Assembly (NCBI RefSeq): GCF_030733745.1
Contig: NZ_JASHIK010000014.1
Span: 1-64,000, forward strand
Reading direction: 5' to 3'
DNA length: 64,000 nucleotides
Source of the DNA: Stappia sp. MMSF_3263
GTDB taxonomy: Bacteria > Pseudomonadota > Alphaproteobacteria > Rhizobiales > Stappiaceae
Of the stretch, positions 16,974 to 27,400 are shown piece by piece. The notes below the pieces were generated by a model that saw nothing but the letters and a program-made list of their open reading frames with translations, made no database searches and had not been told where the DNA came from. The stretch's first letter is position 1. Every line of letters begins with the position of its first letter. The position numbers were made by a program, and so were the translations under genes.

Positions 16974-17011
16974 GCCGCCACGCGCCGGCGCGCGGAGCCG
17001 TTGCCGCATGA

Positions 17012-17044
17012 AAAAGGCCGCCGTGGATACCACGGCGGCCTTTT
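17012..17044. terminator. Bidirectional Rho-independent terminator
   Basis: An 11-bp perfect stem (GGCCGCCGTGG / CCACGGCGGCC) with a 3-nt loop is flanked by A's on the left and T's on the right. It serves both the plus-strand ABC ATPase gene and the convergent mucR gene. Confidence 0.9.
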
Positions 17045-17063
17045 GTCTCGACAGGGAAACGGC

Positions 17064-17480
17064 TTACTTGGCGCGCTTGCGCTGCTGGCCGAGGCCCATC
17101 TTCTTGGCAAGCTCGGAACGGGCCGCCGCGTAGTTCGGCGCCACCATCGGATAGTCGCTCGCCAGGCCCCACTTCTCGCGGTACTCCTCGGGCGACATGT
17201 CGTAATGGGTGCGAAGGTGCCGCTTGAGCGACTTGAACTTCTTCCCGTCCTCGAGGCAGATGATGTAGTCCGGCGTGACCGACTTCTTGACGGCAACGGC
17301 GGGACGCAGAGGCTCCGGCTCCGGCTCAACGGCCGCGCTGCTGGTGCGGTGCAGCGCGTTGTAGACCTCGTTGATCAGGCTGGCCAGATCGGAAGAGGCA
17401 ACAGTGTTGTTCGACACATAAGCCGAAACGATGTCGGCAGTCAGGTCGATGAGATTGTCGTCGGCGACCGTTTCAGTCAT
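17064..17480 (-). CDS. mucR: MucR/Ros family zinc-finger transcriptional regulator
   Basis: The 138-residue protein matches MucR almost throughout. The zinc-finger region is [19 protein letters not shown]; as in other MucR/Ml proteins, one Cys ligand of the Ros C2H2 finger is replaced by Asp. The C-terminal part ([25 protein letters not shown]) is family-typical. MucR proteins are H-NS-like regulators of exopolysaccharide, motility and cell-cycle genes that bind AT-rich DNA, usually also their own promoter. It follows the mrp operon on the same strand after a 312-bp gap, so it probably has its own promoter. Confidence 0.95.
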   Translation of the reverse strand: MTETVADDNLIDLTADIVSAYVSNNTVASSDLASLINEVYNALHRTSSAAVEPEPEPLRPAVAVKKSVTPDYIICLEDGKKFKSLKRHLRTHYDMSPEEYREKWGLASDYPMVAPNYAAARSELAKKMGLGQQRKRAK

Positions 17481-17792
17481 TTTCCACCCATCAGTTAAGT
17501 CGGAACACTAACGAAATAGACCGACAAAAAGAACCGCCAGGCTCACTCAGCGTACTGTCCCGATACTAACGCGCGTGAGGATCTGACTTCGATTCTGCCG
17601 ACCAAAAGGCATGCGTGTCGTATATATCGACCTAATCGGGACCACAAGAGAAATTTCCATCAGTTTCTCATGTAGGGCAGCCTTATTGCTGGTCTAATTG
17701 CCATCCGGTGGTTAGTTTTCGCGAATTCCAGATCAAGCAAATCGTGAATAAAACACATGACGCCCCGTCAACGAAGCACCTGATGGCCTCAC
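17481..17792. other. mucR upstream region
   Basis: The 312-bp gap upstream of mucR is relatively AT-rich, for example near 17625-17770, as expected for a MucR-autoregulated promoter. No gene, clear hairpin terminator for mrpG or RNA is visible. Confidence 0.5.
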
Positions 17793-18128
17793 TCAGTCGT
17801 CATTCTTGGCCATTTCGTCAATATGGGTATCCGAACACGGCCTGTAACCGGCCTCATAGGCGGCCTTTGCAAGCAGGTGGGCGGCCACCGGAGCCGTCAG
17901 AAGGAAGAAAACCACGCCGGCCAGCGCCCGCGTGATGACGTCGATCTGGTGGGCATGGATGGCCAGCGCGATCAGCATCAGACCCGATCCCAGCGTGCCG
18001 GCCTTGGAGCCGGCATGCATGCGCATGTAGACGTCCTTGAGCCGCAGCAGGCCGATGGAGGCAATCAGCGAGAAGATCGAACCGACGACCAGCACCACAC
18101 CGACGGCAATCTCGAAAACCGGGATCAT
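17793..18128 (-). CDS. mrpG: Na+/H+ antiporter subunit G
   Basis: The 111-residue membrane protein has three hydrophobic segments and the MrpG-typical stretch [19 protein letters not shown]. It is the last gene of the mrp operon. Its ATG overlaps the mrpF stop by 4 bp. All seven Mrp subunits are normally required for monovalent-cation/proton antiport. Confidence 0.92.
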   Translation of the reverse strand: MIPVFEIAVGVVLVVGSIFSLIASIGLLRLKDVYMRMHAGSKAGTLGSGLMLIALAIHAHQIDVITRALAGVVFFLLTAPVAAHLLAKAAYEAGYRPCSDTHIDEMAKNDD

Positions 18129-18481
18129 CGTCCACCCTCCCCTTCGGTCTGCGTCTGCGAGATCTCGTCGACGATCGTGGCGTCCCTCGCCAGTCCGCGA
18201 TTGAGGACGAAACGGGCAAAGGCGACGGTTGCCAGGAAGCCGACAAGGCCGAGCGCGATGGCAATGTCGACATAGAGGAAATAATCGGTCTGAACGCCGA
18301 TCGCGGCGATGAAGCCGATGCCCACGGCAACCAGCATGTCGAGTGCCACCACCCGGTCGGGCAGGGTCGGCCCGCGCACGATGCGCACCACGATCAGGAA
18401 GAAGGACACCGTCAGGATCGCCAGCGAGATGTTGACGCAGATATCCAGGAACAGCGACGAGTAGCCAAGCACTCCGCTCAT
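18125..18481 (-). CDS. mrpF: Na+/H+ antiporter subunit F
   Basis: The 118-residue protein has three membrane segments and the MrpF motif [16 protein letters not shown]. It overlaps mrpE upstream and mrpG downstream by 4 bp each, indicating coupled translation. The acidic C-terminal tail after residue 100 is slightly long. Confidence 0.92.
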   Translation of the reverse strand: MSGVLGYSSLFLDICVNISLAILTVSFFLIVVRIVRGPTLPDRVVALDMLVAVGIGFIAAIGVQTDYFLYVDIAIALGLVGFLATVAFARFVLNRGLARDATIVDEISQTQTEGEGGR

Positions 18482-18954
18482 CGGAAAGCCTCCAGGATCT
18501 TGCGTTCAAATCCGTTCTTGATGTCGTCGATGGTCGCCTGCTTGTCGGGCACGTCGATGCAGTGCACATAGAGCGTCTTGCGGTCATCCGAGACATCCAC
18601 GGACAGGGTCCCCGGCGTCAGGGTGATGAGATTGGCCAGCATGGTGATCTCGAAATCCCGGTCCACCGTCAGCGGATAGGCAATGATCCCGGGCTTCAGC
18701 TCGATCTTCGGGCGCAGCACGATGACCGCGACACGAAGCGCCGACAGCAGCAGCTCGTAGACGAACAGCAGGGCCAGGCTGACGATCTGCCACAGCCGGC
18801 GGGTATAGCGGCTGGTGCCGACCTGCTCGCGGATGATGTAGAGCGCGAAGGTACCCAGCAGGAAGCCGAAGAGCAGGTTGACCTCGGCGAAACTGCCGGT
18901 CACCGCGCCCCAGGCGAGGGCCAGCAGAATGTTGATCAGGAACAGGCTTGTCAT
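18478..18954 (-). CDS. mrpE: Na+/H+ antiporter subunit E
   Basis: The 158-residue protein has an N-terminal membrane region followed by a soluble cytoplasmic domain with the conserved [12 protein letters not shown] segment of MrpE. It overlaps mrpD by 4 bp. Confidence 0.92.
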   Translation of the reverse strand: MTSLFLINILLALAWGAVTGSFAEVNLLFGFLLGTFALYIIREQVGTSRYTRRLWQIVSLALLFVYELLLSALRVAVIVLRPKIELKPGIIAYPLTVDRDFEITMLANLITLTPGTLSVDVSDDRKTLYVHCIDVPDKQATIDDIKNGFERKILEAFR

Positions 18955-20534
18955 TGGACAGCGCCTCCGAAGACGGAGCGAAGATATCCGAGCGGCTCGG
19001 TCAGCGTCGATGCGCCGCGCCCCGAGACCTGCATCATGAATTCAGGCTGCACGCCGAGCAGGATGACCAGGCCGAGCAGGAGCCCGATCGGCAGCCAGAT
19101 GCTGGCGCTGGTCATGCCGGGCGCCGGGACGAGCACGCTGGTGAGCTGGCCGTCGGCCGTGCCCTCCGCACCGCCGCGCCAGAACGCATAGATCCAGACC
19201 CGGCCCATGGCGATCGTGGTCAGCAGGCCGGTCACAAGGATCGAGGCGGCGATCCAGCCGTGGCCGCCGACCAGCGCCGCGTCCACGAGCAGCACCTTGG
19301 GCCAGAAGCCGGAAAAGGGCGGCAGGCCCGAAACGGCGAAACCGAGCATCAGGAAGACCGCCGCGAAGGCCGGGCTCGCCCGGTAGAGGCCGCCAAGCTC
19401 GCGCAGCGAGTAGGAGCCGCCAAGCCCGCGCATGACGCCGGCCGCCATGTAGAGCGCCGTCATCACCAGGATCGAGTGCACCGCGTAGAAGATCGTGCCG
19501 GCGAGCGCCGGCGTGGTGCCGATGGCAAGACCGGCCAGCATCGAGCCGATGCCGGAGATCACCAGATAGCCGAGCAGGCGGCGAATGTCGGTCTGCGCCA
19601 GCGCCCCGAGCACGCCGGTCAGCATGGTGGCGATGGCGACCAGGGCGATGACGTCGGCAAGCGCGACGCGGGCATCCGGCAGCAGCAGCGCGAAGATGCG
19701 CAAGAGCGCATAGACGCCGACCTTGGTCAGCAGGCCGGCAAAGACGGCGGCGATGACGATGCGCGGCGTATGATAGGAGGCCGGCAGCCAGAAATTCACC
19801 GGGAAGGCGGCCGCCTTCATGGCGAAGGCGAGGAAATAGAGCACCGCGACGGTCATCAGCGGACCCTGAAGACCGGCCTCGCGCGCCTTGATGGCAATAT
19901 CCGCCATGTTGAGCGTGCCGAGAATGCCGTAGAGCAGGCCGGTGGCGATCAGGAACAGGGTCGTGGCGATGATGTTGAGCAGCGCGTATTTGACCGCGCC
20001 GTCGAGCTGGGCGCGCTCGTTGCCAAGCACCAGCAGGCCGAAGGACGAGATCAGCAGCACCTCGAACCACACATAGAGGTTGAAGATATCGCCGGTCAGG
20101 AAGGCGCCGCAGACGCCGGTCATCAACAGCATCAGGAACGGATAGAAGCCGTAGCGCCGGCCGGAACTGTCGACATCGCCGATGCCGTAGACGGCGGCGG
20201 CAAGGGCCACGACCGATGAGGTCAGCGCCAGCGTCGCGCCGAGCGCATCGACCGTGAAGGCGATGCCGAAGGGCGGCAGCCAGTTGCCGGCGACCATGGT
20301 GATCACGCCCTTGTCGAGCACCCTGGCCAGCAGTCCCGCGCAGGCCGCGACCAGCAGCGACAGGAAGATGATCGCCACCTTCGGCTGGGCGTCGGTGTTC
20401 TTGCGCGTCATCAGGCAGAGCGCACCGCCGAGCACGGTGATGACCAGCGGGGCGACCAGCAGCCAGTCGCCCGGCGCCACCGGGTCCATCCGCATGGCCA
20501 GCGACAGATCAACGTTGTAGTTCGAAGCGGCCAT
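18951..20534 (-). CDS. mrpD: Na+/H+ antiporter subunit D
   Basis: The 527-residue subunit has about fourteen membrane segments and is homologous to complex I NuoL/M/N. Recognisable stretches are YVWFEVLLISSFGLLVLG, with the membrane Glu of the proton path, and AAAFPVNFWLPASYHTPR, with its conserved region before the mid-membrane Lys/His residues. It is a proton-translocating subunit. Three base pairs separate it from mrpC. Confidence 0.93.
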   Translation of the reverse strand: MAASNYNVDLSLAMRMDPVAPGDWLLVAPLVITVLGGALCLMTRKNTDAQPKVAIIFLSLLVAACAGLLARVLDKGVITMVAGNWLPPFGIAFTVDALGATLALTSSVVALAAAVYGIGDVDSSGRRYGFYPFLMLLMTGVCGAFLTGDIFNLYVWFEVLLISSFGLLVLGNERAQLDGAVKYALLNIIATTLFLIATGLLYGILGTLNMADIAIKAREAGLQGPLMTVAVLYFLAFAMKAAAFPVNFWLPASYHTPRIVIAAVFAGLLTKVGVYALLRIFALLLPDARVALADVIALVAIATMLTGVLGALAQTDIRRLLGYLVISGIGSMLAGLAIGTTPALAGTIFYAVHSILVMTALYMAAGVMRGLGGSYSLRELGGLYRASPAFAAVFLMLGFAVSGLPPFSGFWPKVLLVDAALVGGHGWIAASILVTGLLTTIAMGRVWIYAFWRGGAEGTADGQLTSVLVPAPGMTSASIWLPIGLLLGLVILLGVQPEFMMQVSGRGASTLTEPLGYLRSVFGGAVQ

Positions 20535-20537
20535 CGA

Positions 20538-20915
20538 TCAGTACCCTTGCGGCGGCGAGGTCTCGCCCGTCGGCTCGGCCACCCGCATCTCGCTGGTGTC
20601 GTCCGTGCCGAGTTCCTGATAGGCGCGGAAGGCGAGCACCAGCAGGAAGGCGAAGAAGGAGAAGGAAATCACGATCGCCGTCAGGATCAGCGCCTGGGGC
20701 AGCGGATTGGCGATCGTCTCGTCCGGCACCTGCAGCGCCTCCGGGATGATCGGGGGCACCTCGCGCAGCAACCGCCCGGAGGTGAAGATCAGCAGGTTGA
20801 CCGCATTGCCCAGGATGGCGATGCCGAGCAGCACGCGCACCAGCTGGCGCGACATCAGCAGGTAGACGGCGACGGCGAAGAAGATGCCGATGACGATCGA
20901 AAAGACGCCTTCCAT
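20538..20915 (-). CDS. mrpC: Na+/H+ antiporter subunit C
   Basis: The 125-residue protein is a NuoK-like subunit with three membrane segments (LLGIAILGNAVNLLIF, ALILTAIVISFSFFAFLLVL). Its ATG overlaps the mrpB stop by one base (TGATG). Confidence 0.92.
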   Translation of the reverse strand: MEGVFSIVIGIFFAVAVYLLMSRQLVRVLLGIAILGNAVNLLIFTSGRLLREVPPIIPEALQVPDETIANPLPQALILTAIVISFSFFAFLLVLAFRAYQELGTDDTSEMRVAEPTGETSPPQGY

Positions 20916-21334
20916 CAGTCGCTCTCCCGCTCTTCAAGGGCCAGGGCGATCGAGGTGATCGACCCGACGACAACCAGATAGACGCCGATGTCGAAGAACA
21001 GCGGGGTCGACAGCGGCACCTCGACACCGAACAGGTTCAGATACCACCACTGGCTGGTCATGAAAGGCTGGGCCATGAACAGCGAGGGCAGTCCCGACAG
21101 GCCGGCGACGAACAGCCCGGCGGCGGAAATGCTCATCGGATGCAGGGAAATCGCCCGGCGCACCGCGGCGACGCCGCAGGCGATGCCGTAGATGGCGAAG
21201 GCGGAGGCCGCGATCAGCCCGCCGATGAAGCCGCCACCCGGCTCGTTGTGGCCGCGCAGCAGCACGAAGATGGAAAACAGCACCATCAGCGCCGCCAGAT
21301 AGGGCGCGATGGTGCGGAAGATGATCGTCCTCAC
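20915..21334 (-). CDS. mrpB: Na+/H+ antiporter subunit B
   Basis: The 139-residue protein has four membrane segments and the diagnostic [15 protein letters not shown] motif. It overlaps the mrpA stop by 4 bp. Confidence 0.93.
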   Translation of the reverse strand: MRTIIFRTIAPYLAALMVLFSIFVLLRGHNEPGGGFIGGLIAASAFAIYGIACGVAAVRRAISLHPMSISAAGLFVAGLSGLPSLFMAQPFMTSQWWYLNLFGVEVPLSTPLFFDIGVYLVVVGSITSIALALEERESD

Positions 21335-23721
21335 AGGCGTGCCTCCCCGCTTTTCTGCAGCGCCTCGTCACCGGCGGCATGGTCGAGCGCCGCCGCCCGG
21401 TCCTTGGTCGGCCGGACCCGGATCAGGGCCAGCACGCAAAGACCGGCAAGCATCACCACCGCGATCTCGCCGAACGTGTCGAAACCGCGGAAGTCGACGA
21501 GGATGACGTTCACGATGTTGCGGCCATGGGCGATGGTGCGGCTGTACTGCTCGAAGAAGTCCGACAGCGACCGGTCGAAGGGCATCTGCGTGATGCGGAT
21601 CAGCAGTCCGGCAAGGCCGACACCGATGGCGAGCGCGATGGCGCCATGGAACAGGCGCGGCAGCATCGGCCGATGGTCGCGCGGCTGCAGGTTGAGCCGG
21701 GTCATCACCAGCGCCAGGATCACTACCGACAGGGTCTCGACCATGAACTGGGTGAAGGACAGGTCCGGCGCGCCGAACAGCATGAACACCAGCGCAACGG
21801 CAAATCCCTGGATGCCGAGCGAGACGATGGCGGTCAGCCGCGTCCTGGCGACCAACACGGCGAAAAGGCCGCTCAGCGCGATTGCCAGCACGCCCCATTC
21901 GTAGAAGCGGAAACCGGGCATCTCGAGCGTGTCGGGCCAGTTGCCGGTGAGCGTGAGCGGCACCAGCAGCGCCGCCGCCGTGACCAGGAAGGTCATCGTC
22001 ATGTAGACGTCCATCCGCCCGCCCTGGAGACGCCGGGTCAGCCAGCCGGAGAAGGCGACGATGCCGGCGATGGCCTGGTCGAAGCCCTTGTCGGGGCCCC
22101 AGCCGATGGCCGCCAGGAGACGGGCCATGGCATCGCGCAGAGCGTCGATCTTCAGGAACAGGACGATGCCGAGGACAACGGTGACGACAGACAGGATCAG
22201 CGCCGCGCCGATATAGCCGGGGACGAGATGCACGTCGACCGCGACCTGGTTGCCGAGGATCGAGGAGACGACCGGCGAGATGAAGTAGACGCCGGTATCG
22301 TGCGCCAGGAGCGCGGCCGCCAGACCGGTGAGCGACAGCACAACCGGACCGGCATAGAGCAGCAACGGCCCTTCATGGGCGTGTTTCGGCGTGTCGACCT
22401 TCGGCCCCAGGAACGGCTTGATGGCGACCGCGGCGGCAATCACCAGCATCAGCGCGTTGCCGATCACAGCGACGGCGGTCAAGGTCAGCGGCACGCCTCC
22501 CTCGCCCCAGATGCCGGCATAGAGATATTCCTTGGCGATGAAGCCGACGAAGGGCGGCAGTCCCGACATGGAAAGCGCGGCAAGACAGGCGGCGGCGAAG
22601 GTGATCGGCATCGCCTTGCGCAAGCCGCCGAGCCTGGTCACGTCGCGGGTGCCGGCTTCGTGATCGATGGTGCCGGCGACCATGAACAGCGCGCCCTTGA
22701 ACAGCGAATGGGCAAGCAGGTAGAGCGCCGCGCCCTCGATCGCCTTCTCCCAGCTCGTGCCGGTGAGCATCACCAGCAGACCCAGCGAGGCGACCGTCGT
22801 GTAGGCGAGCATCAGCTTCAGGTCGGTCTGGCGCACGGCGAGCAGCGTACCGACGATCAGCGTCGCGCCGCCGAACAGAGGCAGGATCGTCGTCCACAGC
22901 ACCGTGTCGCCGAGCACCGGATGCATGCGCATCAAGAGGTAGACGCCGGCCTTGACCATGGTGGCGGAGTGCAGGAAGGCGGAGACGGGCGTGGGCGCCT
23001 CCATGGCGTTGGGCAGCCAGAAATGGAACGGGAACTGCGCCGACTTGGTGAAGGCGCCGCCGAGCACCAGCAGCAGGATCAGCGGATAGAGCGCATGCTC
23101 GCGCAGCACGTCGCCGGAGGCCAGCACCGCCGACATGCTCGCCTCGCCCGTCACGCTCATGATCACCAGGAAACCGGCCAGCAGCGACAGCCCGCCGCCG
23201 CCGGTAACCACCAGCGCCTGGATGGCGGCGCGGCGCGAGGCGGCGCGCAGATGGTCGAAGCCGATCAGCAGGAACGAGGTGATCGAGGTCAGTTCCCAGA
23301 AGATGAACAGCGTGATCAGGTCGTTGCCGAGCACCAGGCCCAGCATCGCGCCCATGAACATGAACAGGAAGGAGAGGAACCGCCCCTGGTGCGGATGGCC
23401 TTTCAGGTAGCCGCCCGCATAAAGGATGATGAACGTGCCGATGCCGGAAATCAGCAGCGCGAACAGCGTCGACAGGCCGTCGATGTAAAAGGAGAGAGTT
23501 ACGCCATAGGACGGCACCCATTCGAGCGTCGGGGTATAGCGGGCGCCTGCCGCGACGTCCGGCACCAGGCCGGCGAAGAACAGGAAGATGCCGGCGGGCA
23601 CGAGCGCCAGCGGCCAGGCCGCGTTCGCCCCCATCAGCCGGGTCAGGGCCGGCGCCACGAGCGCGGCCGCGAACGGGGCCAGTACGGCGAAGACAGTCGC
23701 CTCGGAACCTGTGAGCGCCAT
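21331..23721 (-). CDS. mrpA: Na+/H+ antiporter subunit A
   Basis: The 796-residue subunit is the full-length MrpA type, not the MrpA-MrpB fusion seen in some rhizobial Pha systems. The NuoL-like core carries [18 protein letters not shown], with the conserved membrane Glu, and [20 protein letters not shown]. The C-terminal extension holds a DUF4040/MbhD-like segment ([18 protein letters not shown]) and an MbhE-like segment. It starts the seven-gene operon, which exchanges cytoplasmic Na+ (or K+) for protons and supports alkali and salt tolerance. The divergent msrB gene lies 238 bp away. Confidence 0.95.
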   Translation of the reverse strand: MALTGSEATVFAVLAPFAAALVAPALTRLMGANAAWPLALVPAGIFLFFAGLVPDVAAGARYTPTLEWVPSYGVTLSFYIDGLSTLFALLISGIGTFIILYAGGYLKGHPHQGRFLSFLFMFMGAMLGLVLGNDLITLFIFWELTSITSFLLIGFDHLRAASRRAAIQALVVTGGGGLSLLAGFLVIMSVTGEASMSAVLASGDVLREHALYPLILLLVLGGAFTKSAQFPFHFWLPNAMEAPTPVSAFLHSATMVKAGVYLLMRMHPVLGDTVLWTTILPLFGGATLIVGTLLAVRQTDLKLMLAYTTVASLGLLVMLTGTSWEKAIEGAALYLLAHSLFKGALFMVAGTIDHEAGTRDVTRLGGLRKAMPITFAAACLAALSMSGLPPFVGFIAKEYLYAGIWGEGGVPLTLTAVAVIGNALMLVIAAAVAIKPFLGPKVDTPKHAHEGPLLLYAGPVVLSLTGLAAALLAHDTGVYFISPVVSSILGNQVAVDVHLVPGYIGAALILSVVTVVLGIVLFLKIDALRDAMARLLAAIGWGPDKGFDQAIAGIVAFSGWLTRRLQGGRMDVYMTMTFLVTAAALLVPLTLTGNWPDTLEMPGFRFYEWGVLAIALSGLFAVLVARTRLTAIVSLGIQGFAVALVFMLFGAPDLSFTQFMVETLSVVILALVMTRLNLQPRDHRPMLPRLFHGAIALAIGVGLAGLLIRITQMPFDRSLSDFFEQYSRTIAHGRNIVNVILVDFRGFDTFGEIAVVMLAGLCVLALIRVRPTKDRAAALDHAAGDEALQKSGEARL

Positions 23722-23959
23722 GAGCCTCCCCTGGAAGATGAAACACGCCGGGCAATCGGAGAATCAAATCGATTCGGCCCATCTTACCGAGTGTTTGCTA
23801 AGATTTGCCCCACATATAACCAGCACAATCCGACGGGCAAGTGATTTACGCCCCCGGAGGGACAGCTTTCGGCAAAAGCCGCGCGCCCTATTGTCGCCCT
23901 TGCAGGAAGGACCTATTTCCGGACGTTGGAAACGTCACTTCACACCCGAGGTCCTGCCC

Positions 23960-24367
23960 ATGTCGAACGCCGACCGCCCCAAGTTGCAGAAGAGCGATGC
24001 CGAGTGGCAGGCGCAGCTCAGCCCCGAGCAGTTTCACGTGCTGCGCCGCGCCGGCACCGAGCGCCCCTTCACCGGGCCGTTCTGGAATACCTTCGGCACG
24101 GGGCTCTATTCCTGCCTCGGCTGCGGCTCGCCGCTGTTCCGCTCGGACACCAAGTTCGACGCCGGCTGCGGCTGGCCGAGCTTCTACGAGACGGTCAGCC
24201 CGGACGCCGTCACCGAGATCGTCGACCGTTCGCACGGGATGGTGCGCACCGAGATCCGCTGCGGCACCTGCGACGGGCATCTCGGCCATGTGTTTCCCGA
24301 CGGACCGCCGCCGACGGGCCTGCGCTACTGCATGAACGGCACGGCCCTGTCCTTCGAGGAGGAATAG
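23960..24367 (+). CDS. msrB: Peptide-methionine (R)-S-oxide reductase
   Basis: The 135-residue MsrB has two zinc-binding CxxC motifs (CLGC and CGTC) and the catalytic Cys in RYCMNG. The GCGWPSFYE segment forms the substrate pocket. It reduces the R-epimer of oxidised methionine in proteins. GAGG lies upstream of the ATG. The longer frame running in from 23588 is not family-like. Confidence 0.95.
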   Translation: MSNADRPKLQKSDAEWQAQLSPEQFHVLRRAGTERPFTGPFWNTFGTGLYSCLGCGSPLFRSDTKFDAGCGWPSFYETVSPDAVTEIVDRSHGMVRTEIRCGTCDGHLGHVFPDGPPPTGLRYCMNGTALSFEEE

Positions 24368-24430
24368 GCCCCGGCAAGGACCGCGCGCACGGGAGCCGGC
24401 AAAGCGGCGGACCCGCGCCCCGCAAAGCAA

Positions 24431-24456
24431 AAACGCGGCCCCGGGGGCCGCGTTTT
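24431..24456. terminator. Bidirectional Rho-independent terminator
   Basis: AAACGCGGCC at 24431-24440 pairs with GGCCGCGTTT at 24446-24455, and T's follow on the plus strand. It serves msrB and the convergent large gene. Confidence 0.85.
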
Positions 24457-24485
24457 CGTTTCAACCGTCAGGCCGGCAGGGCGCC

Positions 24486-27400
24486 TCAGTCGAGACGGCC
24501 GCTGGCATGGGCGAGCATGGTGTAGACCTTGCCCGTGTCCGAGGTCAGGTAGGTCTGGCTCATGATGTTGTCGCGGTCATTGCGCGACACCTGGGCCAGC
24601 AACTGCTCGAAGTCGGTCAGGTAACGGTCGACCGCCCCCCGGAACTCCGCGTCACGCGCGTATTTCTGGCGGATCTCGTCGAAGGTCTGCTGACCCTGCA
24701 GGGTGTAGAGACGGCGGGTGAAGACATGCCGCTCGCCCTGCTTGTAGCGCTCCCACAGGTCGATGAACGTCTCGTGGTCGATCGCCCGCGCGATGTCGAT
24801 GGACAGGGAGTTGAGGCTCTCCACCATCTGCAGCGGCGAGCGCCCCTGCTGGTCCTGGTCGCCGGACCCCGCCTCGTCCTGCGAGGCGCGGCGCAGCAGG
24901 TCGCTGACCCAACCCTTGCCGCCGCCCTGGGCGTTGCCGCCACGCGTTTCCGCCGCCGGCTGCGCCTTGGGCGTGTCGAAGTCGCTGAGCGTCTTGCGCC
25001 GCAACTCGCCGCGCAGTTCGCCGCGCGCCGGGGTTGCGGCCGGCGCCTGTGCCTGTTGTGCCCGCGGCGCCGGCTCGGGAGCCGGACGTGAGGGCGCGGG
25101 GGCCGCCGATCCGACGCTGGCCAGCGTCGCGGTCTGCGCCACGGCCTTCTCGCCGGCACGCGAGATGTCCAGCGAATTGGACTGGCGGGCGACGATCTCC
25201 GAGAGCTCGGTGAGCGCGCGCACCTGTTCGCTGACCACCTTGCGCAGCGCGGAGGTCGACTGCTCGGCCTCCTCCGGCAGGTCGAGAATGCCGCGCTTCA
25301 GCTCGGCGCGGGTCTTCTCCAGCTCGCTGTGCACGCCGCGGGCCACGTCGCGCATGCGCGTGGTCGCCTCGGTGAAGCGCTCGGACGCATCCGACAGGGT
25401 CCTGGTCATCTCCGAGACCACATCATCCTGCGCCGCGCGAACCGCCTCGCGGGCCTTCTGGCCCTCGAGCCCGGCGGACATGCGCATGGACTCGAACTGC
25501 TCGGTGACCGCCACGGTCGCCGCCTCGGCGGCGGCGGTGAGCTGCAGGGTCACCTCGCGGCTCTTCTCGTCGGCGCCGGCAAGCGAGGCCTCGAGCTGCT
25601 TGGAGAAGCTGCGCATCAGGCTGTCGATCGCCTCGGTCTTGGCCAGCAGCGTGTCGGCCACCTCCTCGATCGCGGTCTTGCGCTCGCCCACCCGGGCATC
25701 GACCGAGCGGTTGATCTCGTCGAGATTGCGGGCGGCCTCGCTCAGCATGGAGCCATGCTCCTCGAGACGGCCGGACAGCGAGCCAATGTCGGCAAGGACC
25801 GATTCCGACACCTTGCGCAGCACCGCGGTCTGGTTCTCCAGGGTGCCGGTGGAGGCCGTCGTCTCGCTGACCGCGCGGTCGATCGCCGTGCGGAACTCGC
25901 CGGCGCTGCGCGACAGCGACGTCTCGACATTGCCGAGATTCTCGCCCGCATTGGCAACGACATCGCTCAGCAGGCTGTTCGATTCCGTCAGGCGGTTGAG
26001 CAGGCCGGTGATGTCGCTCTCCAGCTGCGTCTTGGTAAGGGTCAGGATCTCGGCGGCGGAACTGCTGCGCTCGTCGAGCTTGGCAACCAGCGCGTCGCCG
26101 GCCTCGACCAGCTTGCGGGTGGCATCCAGACCCGTGCGGGCGAAGCTGTCGGTGACGTCGCGGCCCTTGACCGTGATCGCGTCCAGGATCGCGTCGTGGA
26201 TCTCGGAGACCCGCGTCGTGAGCGCCTGGGCGCGTTCCTCGATCGCCGCCACGACGGCATTGCCGTCCGTACCGAGGATCTGGGACAGGGTGCCGGAGCG
26301 TTCCTCGAGCGCCTGGTTGAGTGCATCGGCGCGGGCCACAAGGTCCTCGGCGACCGCGTTGCCGCGTTCCGCCAGCAGGTCGGCGGCGGCGCGAACGGCA
26401 CCGGCCACTTCCGAACGCACGCCGTCGGCCTCGCCGGAGACCGTGTTGCGGATCTCCTCGACCGTGCGGGCCAGCACCATGCGGGCCTGCTCGCTCTCGC
26501 TCGACAGCATGCCGGCGACATCGGTCACCGTGCGGGTCAGGTCCTCGCGAACCTTGTCGCTTTCGCTGCCAAGCGCACCGCTCATCTCGCCGAGCGTGCC
26601 AACAAACAGCGTGCGGGCCTTCTCGCTTTCGGCGGCCAGCGAACGCGCAGCCTCGCCGACGGCGGAGAACAAGAGGTCGCGCAGCTTGTCGCTTTCGCCC
26701 GAGAGCGAATCCGTGGCGCTGGTGAGCGAGGCGACGATGGTCTCGGCCGCCTTCTCGCTTTCGCTCTGCAGGGCGCCACGCGCCTCGCCGACCGAACCCA
26801 GAACGATCTGGCGCAGGCGTGCGCCCTCGTCTTCCAGCTTCTGGGTGGCATCGCCGAGCGTCGTCTCGACGATCTCGCGCAGCTTGCCGCTTTCGCCCGA
26901 CAGCATGCCGGTGAGGCGCTCGACCGTGCCGCCGGCCTCGGTGATCACCTCCGACAAGGTCTCGCGGGCCCGCTCGCTCTCGCTGGTCAGCGTGCCGGTG
27001 ATCGCCGCCAGGCGCTCGGCCAGGATGCGTTCCAGCTCGGCGGAGCGGTTGTCCAGTGTCTCGGCCACCTCGAACACCTTGGAGCCGAGCGACACGTTGA
27101 TCTCCGCGATGCGGTCGGACAGCGTGTCGGTGAGATCCTGGCTCTGGCGCGACAGGACCTCGCCGGCATCGGTCAGGCGCTGGTCGAGCGACTTCGACAT
27201 CTCGGTCTGGCCGTCAACGAAGGCCGAGGCGATCTCGCGCGTGCGGGCAATCAGCGTCTCGCTGATCTGGCGGGCACGGGCATCGAGCGCCTGGTCGATG
27301 CGCTCGGTGCCGAGCGACATCGTGTTGGCCAGATGCTCGGCCTTCTCGGACATCGACGTCGCGGCCTGCTCGACCTTGGTGCCGATGGAGCCCTCGAAGG

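Noticed and set aside
21379-23844. 821-residue plus-strand frame opposite mrpA
   Set aside because: Highly charged His/Gln/Arg/Asp-rich antisense sequence; mrpA is unambiguous.
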